A stretch of DNA of 64,000 bases, taken from contig NC_051095.1 of the NCBI RefSeq assembly GCF_901709675.1, positions 11,297,956 through 11,361,955 on the forward strand, in the 5' to 3' direction. The notes beneath the pieces were generated by a model. The model saw nothing but the letters and a program-made list of their open reading frames with translations, made no database searches and was not told the origin of the DNA. The stretch is from Syngnathus acus. Taxonomy: Eukaryota > Chordata > Actinopteri > Syngnathiformes > Syngnathidae. Below, piece after piece: positions 1 through 16,791 of this stretch (its first letter is position 1; each line of letters opens with the position of its first letter). The translations under genes were made by a program, and so were the position numbers.

Positions 1-53
1 CCCAATCTGTGAAAACATGTTTTCCAAAATGTTCTAATCGTTGCTCCTTGCAG

Positions 54-3153
<3,100 letters not shown>

Positions 3154-6100
3154 AGGCCATTGTCACTAAGTGCCCAAGGTAGCTCCGTTTTTCTCCCCCG
3201 GGCGGCTTTTGCCGATGGCGCCATCTGGGTGGAAGATGCTGTGGCGTCACACTTGACTCCAAGAATGCGTGTGCACCAAGCACTTCAGAGCAAACTGGCT
3301 CACTTCCGCTTCCCTCTCTTTTTCCCCTCCCCCCATTTTGGCAATGTGAGCGTGCTGCTGCACTGACAGCAGCCGTCTTAATGTGCCTGTGTACCCAAAG
3401 ACCTTTTTAAGTTTGAGCTCTTTTTCATTCAATGTATGGAATATTTATATTTACCCTTATTTATCTCACATTCATCCAAATCTGTGAACAATTTGAATGA
3501 TGCTCGAGAGCAAGTCGGAAACGGTGTTAGCCAAGTGCCAGTAGAAATGTCGTCGTGGCATAGTCCAGTACATTCCAAAGAGAGCACCTTGGACACAACA
3601 GCCGTCAAGTGTTGCCATGGCAACGTACAGGCCTTAACGGGACGCAATCTGCTGTTATCTTGTTACATTTGTGCCGCTCATTGCTGTGCAGTTTGTCTTT
3701 TCTATGTCAAGCAAGTGCATTTAGGCCATCAGTACCCTACTGATTGTATGGTGGTAGTGTAGTGTCGTGTGTTACTGCTTCCAAGCTTTTTTGTCTTCAC
3801 AAGTTGTGGTCCTAATTGCAATTTTCAATCTTGGCTGGTTTACTGCTTGGCTACATTCCTTTTTATCTTTATTTTTTGCTTTGTCAGCACATTGTCACAC
3901 AAGAGTCCAAGTCCTCACTTTGGTTTTGTTTTAGTTGTTGAAGAGACAGTTGAAGTTGTTAAAGAGAAAATGACGTGTGTCCTGAAGTCCACTGAGCGTT
4001 ATCACGTCAGCTTATCTAAGCGACTCCCATAGAGCGCCACATTACGTCTACATGTACGGTTAAATGAAGCAAGTGTTCCCTGAATGTTCTAAATTCAGGG
4101 GTGGCGAGCCTACGGCTATGGCTCACAAGAACTTTTAATCCAGGCTGCCATGCAACTCTGTCCAAAAATAAGACACCTAATTTATACTTAATAAACATTG
4201 ATTTAATGTTGTATATTTTGTCATAAAATTAGTATGGCTTTGAATTGCTGAATGGGATCTACACCCGTTCTAAACTATTGTGCCTTGGATTTAAAAAAAA
4301 ATAAAGAATTTTAAAAAAATGGCATCACTGTGCTGTCTTCTGTCAAGTGCCTTAAAGTGGCGCTCTTTATTATTCCACATAAAGATCACATTAAGTTAGT
4401 GAAATGCACAACCAAACGCTATTCATTTTTTAGAAATACATACATCTTTTAACTCATTCCAACGCACGATCACTTCGGTTGTATTTCCAGTTGACAGTTA
4501 CCATTAGCTCATGTAGTAATTTGAGATGTACAGCCATAAAGAGGTATGAGCTCTTATTGAATGTTAAGAAAATCAATACAAGAATTGACAGTAAACATAA
4601 AAATTTGATTTTTGTGCTACTCTCTCAGCTGGTCACTGATGAACTAAACAAAACTGTGGTCAAAGGGTTGACAAAATTGCAACAAAAAAAGTGCAGCATT
4701 TCATCTCAGCATTCCAACATTGTGCTTTTGTGGACCAATATGTATCTGTAGCAAGAAAACATTACATTCAGTTCACCTTGAAGATGACAAGAACATAAGT
4801 CACTTCATACCAGCTGGAAACATGTACAGATATCTGGAAACACTTATATACATATAAATCAAGTTACTCATACAATACAACAACAGTAGATTTAGAGACT
4901 ATCAAACATCTTTACAGTGATCACACCATGATGATGAGCGATGGAATCAAAGTTCACAAACATTTTATGTAAACATTTGTTCAATTAAATCGTTACAACC
5001 CTTGAATTCTACATAGAGAATTTCAATCATCATCTTCGCTTATGATTTTTGTGCCTGTGTGTTGTTTATTTATTTTTGTCATCCCCGATTTCTAGAAGTG
5101 GCCAAAGAAACATCGTTCTCTGGCCAGTATCAGAATCTTCGTGTGTTGGATGACTAAAAGTGACCAGCGCAGTGGTGCGTACCTTTTCTAATATTCTACT
5201 CTCAGTCTGAATCTTGATATGACACTGATAGAGGTTTTTACAAGTAAATGACATAATGAGGACATGTCAGAGCAGTGTCTGATACCAAAACCATCTCAAG
5301 TGTGTTCATGACGGTGATGTAATCTGAATTTTAATGCAAATCGAGACACCCTGTAGGCTGACATTAATTGACACTAGCGCAGTCGTTGAGTCAGAAATAC
5401 TGTAATACTGCAAATATTTGTAGAAAAACACTTCTAGGTCGTAAATATAAAACAATTAAGTACGGCTTGAACCGAGAGTGCCTTCTCTGCCTTCTTTTTC
5501 CTTTGCCAATTACTCAAAACTACAAAAGACTCCAAATTACAACAAAAGGTAAAGTAAACCTACAGTACTCTTATAAAAGTGAGTAGTTGTATTTCACCGT
5601 TGACGTCACAGGATTAAAGGTGAAATTAGCTTGACATATTTTAAGTGAATATTTACTACCAAATTTCCTCAATTATATATATATACTATATATCATTTAA
5701 CTGACATTCCTCATTTGAATAACGGGAATGAGTTTTTTAGCACAAAGATGTTAGTTCTAATACTTGAAATATAGCCACATGATATTTATGCTAACAGCAT
5801 GTGTGCTTGCTACAGGAAAAATCGCTCCCCAGCCACAATATGAGGAAAATACGGTAAGCTGAACAGAATAAAAACTTTACTGAAAGTCATGAGGAGTGAT
5901 TGCTTGTGCTTATTTGTCAAGCTGAATAAGTTAAATGTGAGGGTATTGAAATAGCACCATGTCGGTCCATTACTGGTGGCCGCCATTTTAAAAGCATGGC
6001 TGACTGAAGATAAAGAAGCCTTTTTCAATGGTCACTCATCTGGCAAAAATAAAGCGATTGGGGGGTAGCAATGTTATGAAACAGCTGGGTGAGGTCATTT

Positions 6101-6329
6101 GGATGTCATTTAGATTTGGCACAACGTCAAAGATTTGCGAATAATTAAGTTAAACAACTTAAAAAATATATATACCGCACAGACACAAAAAATGCCAATT
6201 TAAAATAGAAAATAAAATTCACTCTATTGTTGAAAGAACCAAGAAAAGACTGCATGTGAAATGAGCAGAGGCAAACGTAACTTTGGCACACTGAATGTGA
6301 CCTGGTCATAGTGGCGTTTGGCGGGGCTT
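3154..6329. other. Tail-to-tail intergenic region between atp7a and sfxn1
   Basis: Holds the two 3' UTRs. AATAAA on the + strand at 4190-4195 and 4300-4305 are candidate atp7a polyadenylation signals, giving a 3' UTR of about 1.1 kb. TTTATT at 5065-5070 (AATAAA on the minus strand) is a candidate sfxn1 signal. An AT-rich stretch lies near 5680-5700. The open frames here lack coding character or splice context, and I see no further gene. Confidence 0.5.
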
Positions 6330-9300
6330 TCATAGCCCCTTGTTGAAGTAGACTCGCTCAAGGCCCGGGTGGCTGACCCGGATCTTCTCTTGCAGCTCGG
6401 GCTCCAGGCGACTAACTGAAATCGAGCTGGTGGATGCACATGTACAGTATTACTATAATGAGAGTATTTTCTAATTTTATACAGATTGAAGCCTTTCACG
6501 CACCTCTTCTGGGGGAACAATGCACAGCACAGTGGCGTTGCGAACACCAGGCTGAAAAGAGAAATGAAGTTGTGATGAGGAAAGCGTTAAGGTGAATTGG
6601 ACATTTTCTGGAATTATACTCCTCTAAAATTGTATTTGAGCTACTCTCGTTCAAAGAATAACCATGTACATATTTTTAACTTGGTGCCGGTTTGTGGGAA
6701 CAAAGTTCCACTTGGAAGTCAAAATAGAAAATAATACTGTGTAACATGTTTCATGGACCAGCTAACCGTGTTGACTGCCAGACCACTCACCAGAATCCCA
6801 CCAAACTGACTTGAATTGGTGCACTCATCCATGGGAACCTCTAAAAGGAGCACACAGAAGAAGAAAAAACAAATGAGGGCCACAAAGGTAGTGCATTCCT
6901 CATGTCCTGGTTCTTCTCACTGTGTGAACATCTGATTCTAGCTATTTAGTCAATTTTCGCATCTTACCCTCAGAAAGGCCTTTTTCTCCAAATGGTTCAT
7001 TAAAAAGGGTGGGATGGCTGAAAAGAAAAAGAGTAGGTATATTGTAAAAAGGCATTTTAGGGTGTGACTGGTGATAGGAAGTAGATCCTCTGAGTCGCAC
7101 CCATTCCTGGAGAAGCCATGAGGATCCTTGAGACCACAACCTGAGAGATGGCCTGCTGTGCCGCTTTGGAGGATTCTCCTATCCTGTTGTCGTTCTCATC
7201 TGTTATGGGAATACCGTGTTTCAGTTCTCTGAGGACAAAGAGCAAAGACAATTAAATCCAAAGACACAAAACTCTTCAAAATGAAGAAATGTTGATTTTC
7301 TGTTTTTCTTACTTTTACAGCATCTGAAAGACAATGCCTTGCTGTGGGGACTATGCACCATTACAGGTATGTGTTAAACCTCATGTAACGGTATTGTAAA
7401 TATCTCCATTTCAAAAATCTCCCAATTGCTGCTGTAGAATGTGGCGAAATCAAATGTTGCTTTAATTTTTTGAAGTGAAATACTGCCTCTCCTGTCAATT
7501 TTGGGGATGTCTAATCTGCTGTGTGTGCTTTGGCCTCGAGGGGGCGGTGCGGAGATGCAGAAAAAGTTGTATCTTAAACCTATTAATATGAGTCATTTTC
7601 CAGAGACTACAAAGAATATATGCCGGTGAGTTTTTGTTGTATTACCTGTCTGTATGTGTTACTATAGAGTTTGTGCGTGAATCCCTTCCCGTGAGGTCTA
7701 ATGCTAATTCTAGCTAGCTCATAAATTAGGTTTCACAATGTATAGATTAGCTAAAAAAATAGACGTAATACAGTATTTAACTACACAATGCTTCTGTTTT
7801 TTAGTTTTACAGTAAGCTAAAAGGCTCACTAAGATAAGCAACACAGGCAAATTCAATACGATTTTTTTGTGTTTGTAAGAAGCCTTCAAATTCACAACTA
7901 ATTTTGAATTTTTTTTCCATGAGTGGTTCCACTGCACATTTTTTTCAAACTGTGAATCCATAATCTTAAGAAAAATGCTTTTCACACCAGCAGGGTGTAA
8001 CTCAAATTGGATGGTGTCACTTTTCACTTTAAATACTTTTATGTACTTCTAATGTTTGTTTATGTGTGGCATTTTCAATATACACCCAAAAATGGGGTTG
8101 ATGTGTCTTTAGGTGAACTCCTGACATCTTACCTTTGCCTCATCAATGGGATGTTGATGCAATTTGCAGCGGCTACAGCAGCGAACGGAACAAAGCGTCC
8201 GATCAGAGGTGAGACGTGCTGCAGCGGAAAAGAAGAGGCTTAAAAAAAAAACACACGCAACGGGGAACAAATCCCATCTCTAAAATGGTGTACACGTTCA
8301 AGCTTCCCGAGCATAAATCAGCATGAATAACACTGAGCTGGCAGGGAGACATGCCGATTCCAGAGCACGACCCCGTGAATAATTAGGCTCCTCTCATACA
8401 AAGAGGCTATTTGTGCGCAGCTAACATCATGTCGGCACTACCCGAGAGCTTGAGGTCAAGCCCGTTAAAATGTGAAGTAGAATGGAGTTAGATGCTGATA
8501 CCTTTGTTAGTGCATTTAGTCCTAGCGCGGTAGCTACTGCCCCCGTGGTGGCCGAAACATACGCCGTGCCAAGCTGACTGCGAACGAGAGAAGTACAGCG
8601 GTGAACTCAGGAGCTCCAGGGATGATGCCGGCCGGCTGGTGGCGTACTTGACCGTGATAGGAGCGTCGCCGCTTCTGTTGGTGTAGTTCACGATTGCGTT
8701 GAAAGACTGATTGATCCACTGCCAGAACAACACAGCTGGAGTGGTCCTGGACCATGCGGAATGAAGACAATGAGCACTAACAGTTTCTCATATTTTCATT
8801 ATCATGTCAGTCTATCTATCCCTCCATCAATGGTCAATCAGAAAATTGGTTTTGAAGATACGAGTACACCGAACTGAACCAAATTGTTCCACTTTGAAAT
8901 ACAGTATATTGCGATATCATATTGGGTACTGAAGTCTTTAATTGGAGAGACATGGTAGCTTTGAAAGAAGGCCTGACAAGTTCATTCACATTGTAAATTC
9001 CATCCATCCATCTATCTTCTATACCGCTTGTCCCCAAAAGGTTGCGGGCGAGCTGGGGCCTATCCCAGCAGTCATCGGGCAGTAGGCGGGGGACACCCTG
9101 AACTGGTTGCCAGCCAATCACAGGGCACACAGACGAACAACCATTCGCACTCACACCTAGGGACAATTTGGAGTGCTCAATTGGCCTACCAAGCATGTTT
9201 TTGGAATGTGGGAGGAAACTGGAGTGCCCGGAGAAAACCCACGCGGGCCCGGGGAGAACATGCGAACACAGGGAGGCCTGGAGGTGGAATCGAACCTGCA

Positions 9301-9891
9301 ACCTCCTAACTGTGAGGCGGACGTGCTAACCAATGCGCCACCGAGCCGCCCCATTGTAAATTCATCTGCTTAATTCCTATTTTATAAAATAATTCAAAAT
9401 AATACCTATACTGATTGACACAAGATTGATAGTGAATTGTGTGCCAACTGGCAGCATTCTAACCGCTGTGATTATTAACTCGCGAGTTCTTACTTGTAAA
9501 ATGTCATCATGCATCCAGTGATGGTCATATTCATCGGAACCTGCGCTGACATGCGGCCAATCAGGATCATCTTCTCTCCGGTATCCGGATGGAAAGCGGA
9601 GTCAAAGACATATTTGGCTCGCCACAGTTCGTCTTCTGTCAGCCCCGGGGAGACGATTCCTTTTCTGGATAGGAATTCCCGGTTTGGGTGTTCGCTGGGG
9701 TGGCTTTGATTGCTGCGGCCGGCTTACCTGTAGTCGGTGATGATTTTGTGGGCGCGTTCTAGCTGTTCGTTGGTGAGGAGGACGTTCCGCGGGTCGGTGA
9801 CAGTGAAGAAATGCTTGGCACGGCCCACAAATGTGCTCTGGTCCCAGCGGGGCTCCTTGATGTTGATGGTTGTGGAGAGCTCTGCGGCCAT
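6330..9891 (-). CDS. sfxn1: Sideroflexin-1, mitochondrial serine transporter, complete
   Basis: Inner-membrane carrier that brings serine into mitochondria for one-carbon metabolism. Ten coding exons, in transcription order: 9728-9891, 9494-9664, 8648-8746, 8502-8577, 8133-8218, 7101-7228, 6968-7017, 6791-6840, 6504-6551, 6330-6426. They sum to 969 nt, or 322 residues, the same length as human SFXN1. The start [20 protein letters not shown] is the family N-terminus; the [19 protein letters not shown] block is in exon 2, [18 protein letters not shown] in exon 3, and the end is ERVYFNKGL. Wording such as [10 protein letters not shown] and GIPITDEN fits SFXN1 better than SFXN3. Every junction is GT-AG and in phase. 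The last intron has a misleading CAG ten bases inside the final exon; only acceptance at 6426 keeps the conserved [12 protein letters not shown] segment. A repeat insertion lies in intron 2 (9001-9351). Confidence 0.96.
9001..9351 (+). mobile_element. Teleost dispersed repeat (ccatccatcca...family) with 12-bp target duplication
   Basis: A 351-bp insertion in sfxn1 intron 2. It starts ccatccatctatcttctata, runs through the recognisable phrases 'gccaatcacagggcaca' and 'ggaatgtgggaggaaact', and ends 'gcgccaccgagccgcc'. The 12 bases cattgtaaattc occur immediately before it (8989-9000) and immediately after it (9352-9363), a perfect target-site duplication. The phrases are ones I recognise as very abundant in fish genomes; I do not assign a class firmly. 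Open frames across it are not genes. Confidence 0.85.
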
Positions 9892-12800
9892 TTTAATCTG
9901 GTGAAAAGACTTTTTTTTTATGTCACTTGACTTCACCCCAATGAACCAGCACAGCAGCGTAGGACGGCCGTACTTCATAACTTTCACTGATAGTTTTATA
10001 ATCACAGCCAAGAAGAGTTTTTATTGTAATTCTACCTTTACAACAGTTTAGGTGATAATCAGACTTGCATTGCTGCCCTAAATCGAAGTTAAGGTTGACA
10101 GCATTGCAACTGACGGACGCTATTCAGTGCTGACACATTATGGTTATTTACAACCAGTTTGTTTCCAACTACAAAAAAGAATGACATTTTTTTGTTTTTA
10201 AATACAATTGTTGAAATGAATATCTTTTTTTTTTTTTTGCATGAGGGTAGTATGTGCTGTGCACTGTTACTATGGCTACACTTGCAATTCCACATCACCT
10301 TTTCATAGCTGCAAGCAGTTTTGAAGGGTTTCATTACAGTCATTATTATTTAAGCTGTGTGTGTATACGGTATAGTTTGTGTCATGGTATGAGCAGACAA
10401 CCAGATAAAACTGGCCGGCACTGCCATGAACATGTTCTGCTCATTGCTCCCAGTCGCATCTGGTTTTTAACCATTTTCATTCCAAACTTAAAAGGTCTCT
10501 GCGAGGATTTGCTGCAGGATGATGAAACTCCTCCTGGAATTGCACCAAACATGGCTGCTGGCTGGATTGACTGACACATGAAAGACTAATGTCTAGCTGC
10601 ATGTGCGGTCTCTTTAAATTCAATTAAAGTCTCACGGGTTGGAGCAGCCCACGTACACGCGCGCACAAAGGCCAGTTTGCTTTATACTGTACTTTATATG
10701 AAGTCCGTGATGGGTAGCGTTCACACTGCGTTAATCAATACTTTTAATTGCTAATGAAGGTGATGTTGGAGGATGAACTTTGGACCGAGTGATCTGCAAG
10801 CTCACGGCCGCTTGTGCCCTCCACTCTCAGCCAATCACAGCAGGCCTGCGTGGCTACACATTAACGACCAATTGCTTGTGTAAGAGCAATATCATATTCG
10901 ACCTTCTATTTCTTATATTTTCATGAATTTTATAGAGATGGGTTGGGGGGGGGGGTCACCCCCTCCCCCTCTGAGAAGTGCTAAACACACTCCGGGTGAC
11001 AACCTGACCCAAACCAGTCTGATCTGGACCGGGTCTTGACAACACAATGGGGAGAAATGTATGGCAAATATATACAGTATGCCCTTGCATGTGACGATGA
11101 GGGAAGCTGTGCGTCCAGAATTCAACTAGTATGGAGACGCCACATACACAGCACATCAGCGCACGCGCACAAGAGCTTGTTGTATCCCTTCCACCTGACA
11201 CCAACGTTTCATTTGGAGTTTGAATAACGATTTACTTACTGCACTGGGGGTTCCGGTGCTCCGTGAAAGAAATCCCTGAAAGGCTGCAGCCAGCTAATTT
11301 TGCGAGCAGTCACTCACACGCACACACAACCACATCGCACATCCCCTGTACCGGAAGCAGCCAAACTACAAATTAAAAGCCAAAAGAAATATTAGACCCA
11401 ATGTGAAGAGAAACGTGCCTGAATCCTATCTAAATTCTGCTCTGCAAGGTACCCTAGTCGTTCACGAACACACGTGGGTGAATTTCATACAAATGTTTGC
11501 CGGTTGCTCGGACAACCTTTTATTTTAAGTAGATTCCGGTACTGCCACGTCACACATGCTCACTTGATTCATCTGGAGCGCAATTGTGAAGCACGTCTGT
11601 CACAATTCCACGCTTCGGGTAAGAATGTCCGCCACGGCCTTCGTGTGCACTTTGCTCACCCCGTGCATGTGTGCGTTTTCTTTAGGTATTCCAGCTTCCT
11701 CGCCTAATCCAAAAACGTGCACGCAAGAATGGGACACAGCACGGAGTGTTAGTGGTCAGCACATCTGCTTCACAGTCAAGAGGTTTTGTGTTCAAATCTT
11801 TGGAATAGAATTCGTGTAAAGGGGGATTCATTTGTAGGTACTGTATAGCTAAAACTAAATTAGGGTAAAATAATTGATGACTGAGAGAATGTAAAAGAAT
11901 CAAGAATGTTTTCAAACTCAGGTTATTTTGATGTTTGTGTTGTCAGGTAGACGAGCACATGAAGTATAAATCAATGGCCCTTAAATGTTTTAAACCACGT
12001 AAAATGCTTAATATTTCTGCCTTGATCAACATTACAATAGCATATTAGGCTTAAATCCAGGGGATGGATCAAAATCACATGGGGATGGGTTAAATGCAGA
12101 GGACAAATTTCACCACACCCAGATGTGTGTGTGACGATCATTGGGACTTTAACTTTAAATGTTAATCAAAAATGAGATGTGTTATTCCTTCAAAATAGAA
12201 TACGTTGTGATTAAATATCGGGAGAAAACTGTTTCAATTTCAAATAATAGTTTTCTTTTAAAGTTTAGGTGTTTTGTTTTGTACCTGAATGAACAAAACA
12301 AACTGTTCTTAAGCCGTAATTCTTTTGGGTATCACTACCAACACCCTTTCAGAAAATCTGGTTTAAGTGATCATACGTTCTACATGGAAACTGCTGTATT
12401 TGTGTTTTTAATGCCCCTCGTGTCCGTTTACTTGGCAGCTTTTCTTCATCATGCTCAGTCTCACTTCTGGTTCTGTGGTAACTATTTGCATGTTGTACAA
12501 GTTATTCACACCAAACCCTTTCAGTCTTTATTGTTTTGTATTATATCGGTTAACAGTAACTCAATTCATTTAGCATTGTTATAAAATGAAAAATAAATGT
12601 ATAAAAGCAATGACATCTTGCAGTTAACTTTGGAGTCATATTTCTTTTAAATCCAAAAACCCAGTTAAACTCCAAGCTTTGGGGTGTTTCATATCGTATA
12701 CAGTATTTGGTACTCATCTGCCCCTCCAAAGGACAAACGCATAGAGTCTACAAGCACTATCTGCATGGTATCTGGTGGTTTATGATATGCAGCAATCTAT

Positions 12801-13129
12801 GAGTCTTAAAAAAAAATCTTGGGCATCCCTACATCGGCGACGTATTTCTAGACGTCTGTGCTTCATTATTGCCTGCAAAATATGAAGTCTTCAGCGTTGA
12901 TACAATTTGCCGCCATTGCTGTGTGACAGAAAGTTAAACTCAATGAACAGAAAATTTTCAGCTCTCTGATAATTATACATCACTGCCCTAAGCGCTATCA
13001 TGCAAATGTCCTACTTGACAATTGTTTTGCACTGAAACTCTTTTTGACATGCAGAGGGAGATGGTAGAGCTCCTGCTTACGGTTCTTTATAAATACGGTG
13101 GCACATATTAGATGACCATGTGGAGATCT
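9892..13129. other. Region upstream of sfxn1 and downstream of the PP2A gene
   Basis: Contains the sfxn1 promoter side and any 5' noncoding exon (none could be fixed), and the PP2A 3' flank. TTTATT at 12527-12532 is a possible PP2A polyadenylation signal. Repeat fragments lie at 11745-11810 (end of the ccatccatcca family) and 12062-12158. The 141-residue open frame at 12159-12584 has no recognisable content. Confidence 0.45.
12062..12158 (+). repeat. Tail fragment of a common teleost interspersed repeat
   Basis: The string 'ggggatgggttaaatgcaga' followed by 'ggacaaatttcaccacacc', a TG-rich tract and 'ttgggactttaacttt' is a 3' end I recognise from many fish introns and flanks. Only about 100 bp is present, so this is a truncated copy. 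Class not assigned. Confidence 0.6.
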
Positions 13130-15555
<2,426 letters not shown>

Positions 15556-16791
15556 GTCCTTATTGCTGCCTCCTTTCAAATCAAAAAGCAAAATCATGAG
15601 GAGAACATTAGCAGGCCAAACTTCGTCCTAACAGACTAGATGAGAGTTCATTTGAGGAATGTTTAGCCTGCGTCATCACTTCAAGGGAAATGAACGCTTT
15701 TCCTTGTAGTTTTACATCATAGAATTGACGTCATCGTAACGTGCACTTTATTTCAGATATGAATTTTGCAGCGCCGCAATTTTGTTGTTTCGGCTGCCCT
15801 CTACTGGACAAGATGGAACAGTGACGACCTGATGCTGATAAACGAGAAAATTGAATTTTCCACAATGCTGAATAATTAGTGTTCTAGTAATCCTGTATTT
15901 ATCAATATTTCCATTTTAAATCATCAATTTAAACACGAAGAAGTGACTCATTTTAATTTATTTGAAATTCAACACGCAAACAAAGTTTTTGGAGGGACAA
16001 GTTTTTTTTTCTCTCCCCAAAATACATGATGCTGACAACAAACATACGAGATTAAAAAACGGGCCCCTTTAGTCAACTGTCATATATCTACTTATCACTT
16101 TAGGTTTACTAGCTAGCTTTTGATAGAATAAGCAAATTGTGATTTTAAAAAGCTATTACTCATATTCAAATGAAAAAGACTATAGAGCTTGATCTGTGAA
16201 TTACCTGATAGATCAATCAATCCACCGTACCAGGAATTTTAATCACACCAGCAGCATCATGTTTAGCACTTTTCATTCATTCCTTGAGTTTTGGTCCTGC
16301 CACTTCATCAATACTTTTACGTTTTTTTTTTTTTTTTACTGATCTTTTTCTCCTTCTCAATAATGTATGTCCGATAGTCGCGATACTTCGATTGAGTGGT
16401 CGAAGTATTCCCGTTACGATGCTTATGAATTGCAAAATCTAGACCTAGAATCGGACCCCGTATTGTGACGTAACCATTGCCTCCTTTTTTGTGATTGGGT
16501 CTTTACGCCACCACGAGCGTGCTCCCATTGGTCCATAAAGTATGACGCACCGGTCCACAAGATTCGAATTTCCAGTCGCCGATCTACACTCTCTCGTTCC
16601 TTTTAAACCCGTTGAAGAATTGATTGCCATCAAAAAGGTAATTTTTCGAAGTTTACGTTCTGATCATGCTCAAAGGAGTCGTAGAAAATTAGCAAATTCA
16701 GTAGCGCTACTTTGCCAAAATACAGCAAAATATCTTGAATGCTAACAAGAGAACCGACCGATTTGTTTCTTGCTGTTTTATAGAGGAAAGT
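15556..16791. promoter_or_regulatory. Shared upstream region of the PP2A paralogue and gcna (head-to-head)
   Basis: 1.2 kb between the two start codons. ATTGG boxes (CCAAT on the other strand) lie at 16494-16498 and 16527-16531. A likely noncoding first exon of gcna ends at about 16636 before a GTAATT donor; the next exon begins with aggaaag just ahead of the gcna ATG, after a tttatag acceptor. Whether the two genes share regulation is not visible from sequence. Confidence 0.5.

Noticed and set aside
6413-6420. Internal CAG/TAG acceptors in the last sfxn1 exon
   Set aside because: Using them removes the conserved [12 protein letters not shown] segment or introduces a stop; the acceptor at 6426 gives exactly 322 residues.
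8834-9301. 155-residue minus-strand open frame in sfxn1 intron 2
   Set aside because: It runs through the repeat insertion at 9001-9351 and has no family content.
12159-12584. 141-residue + strand open frame
   Set aside because: AT-rich, phenylalanine- and histidine-heavy text with no domain, splice context or neighbour to support it.
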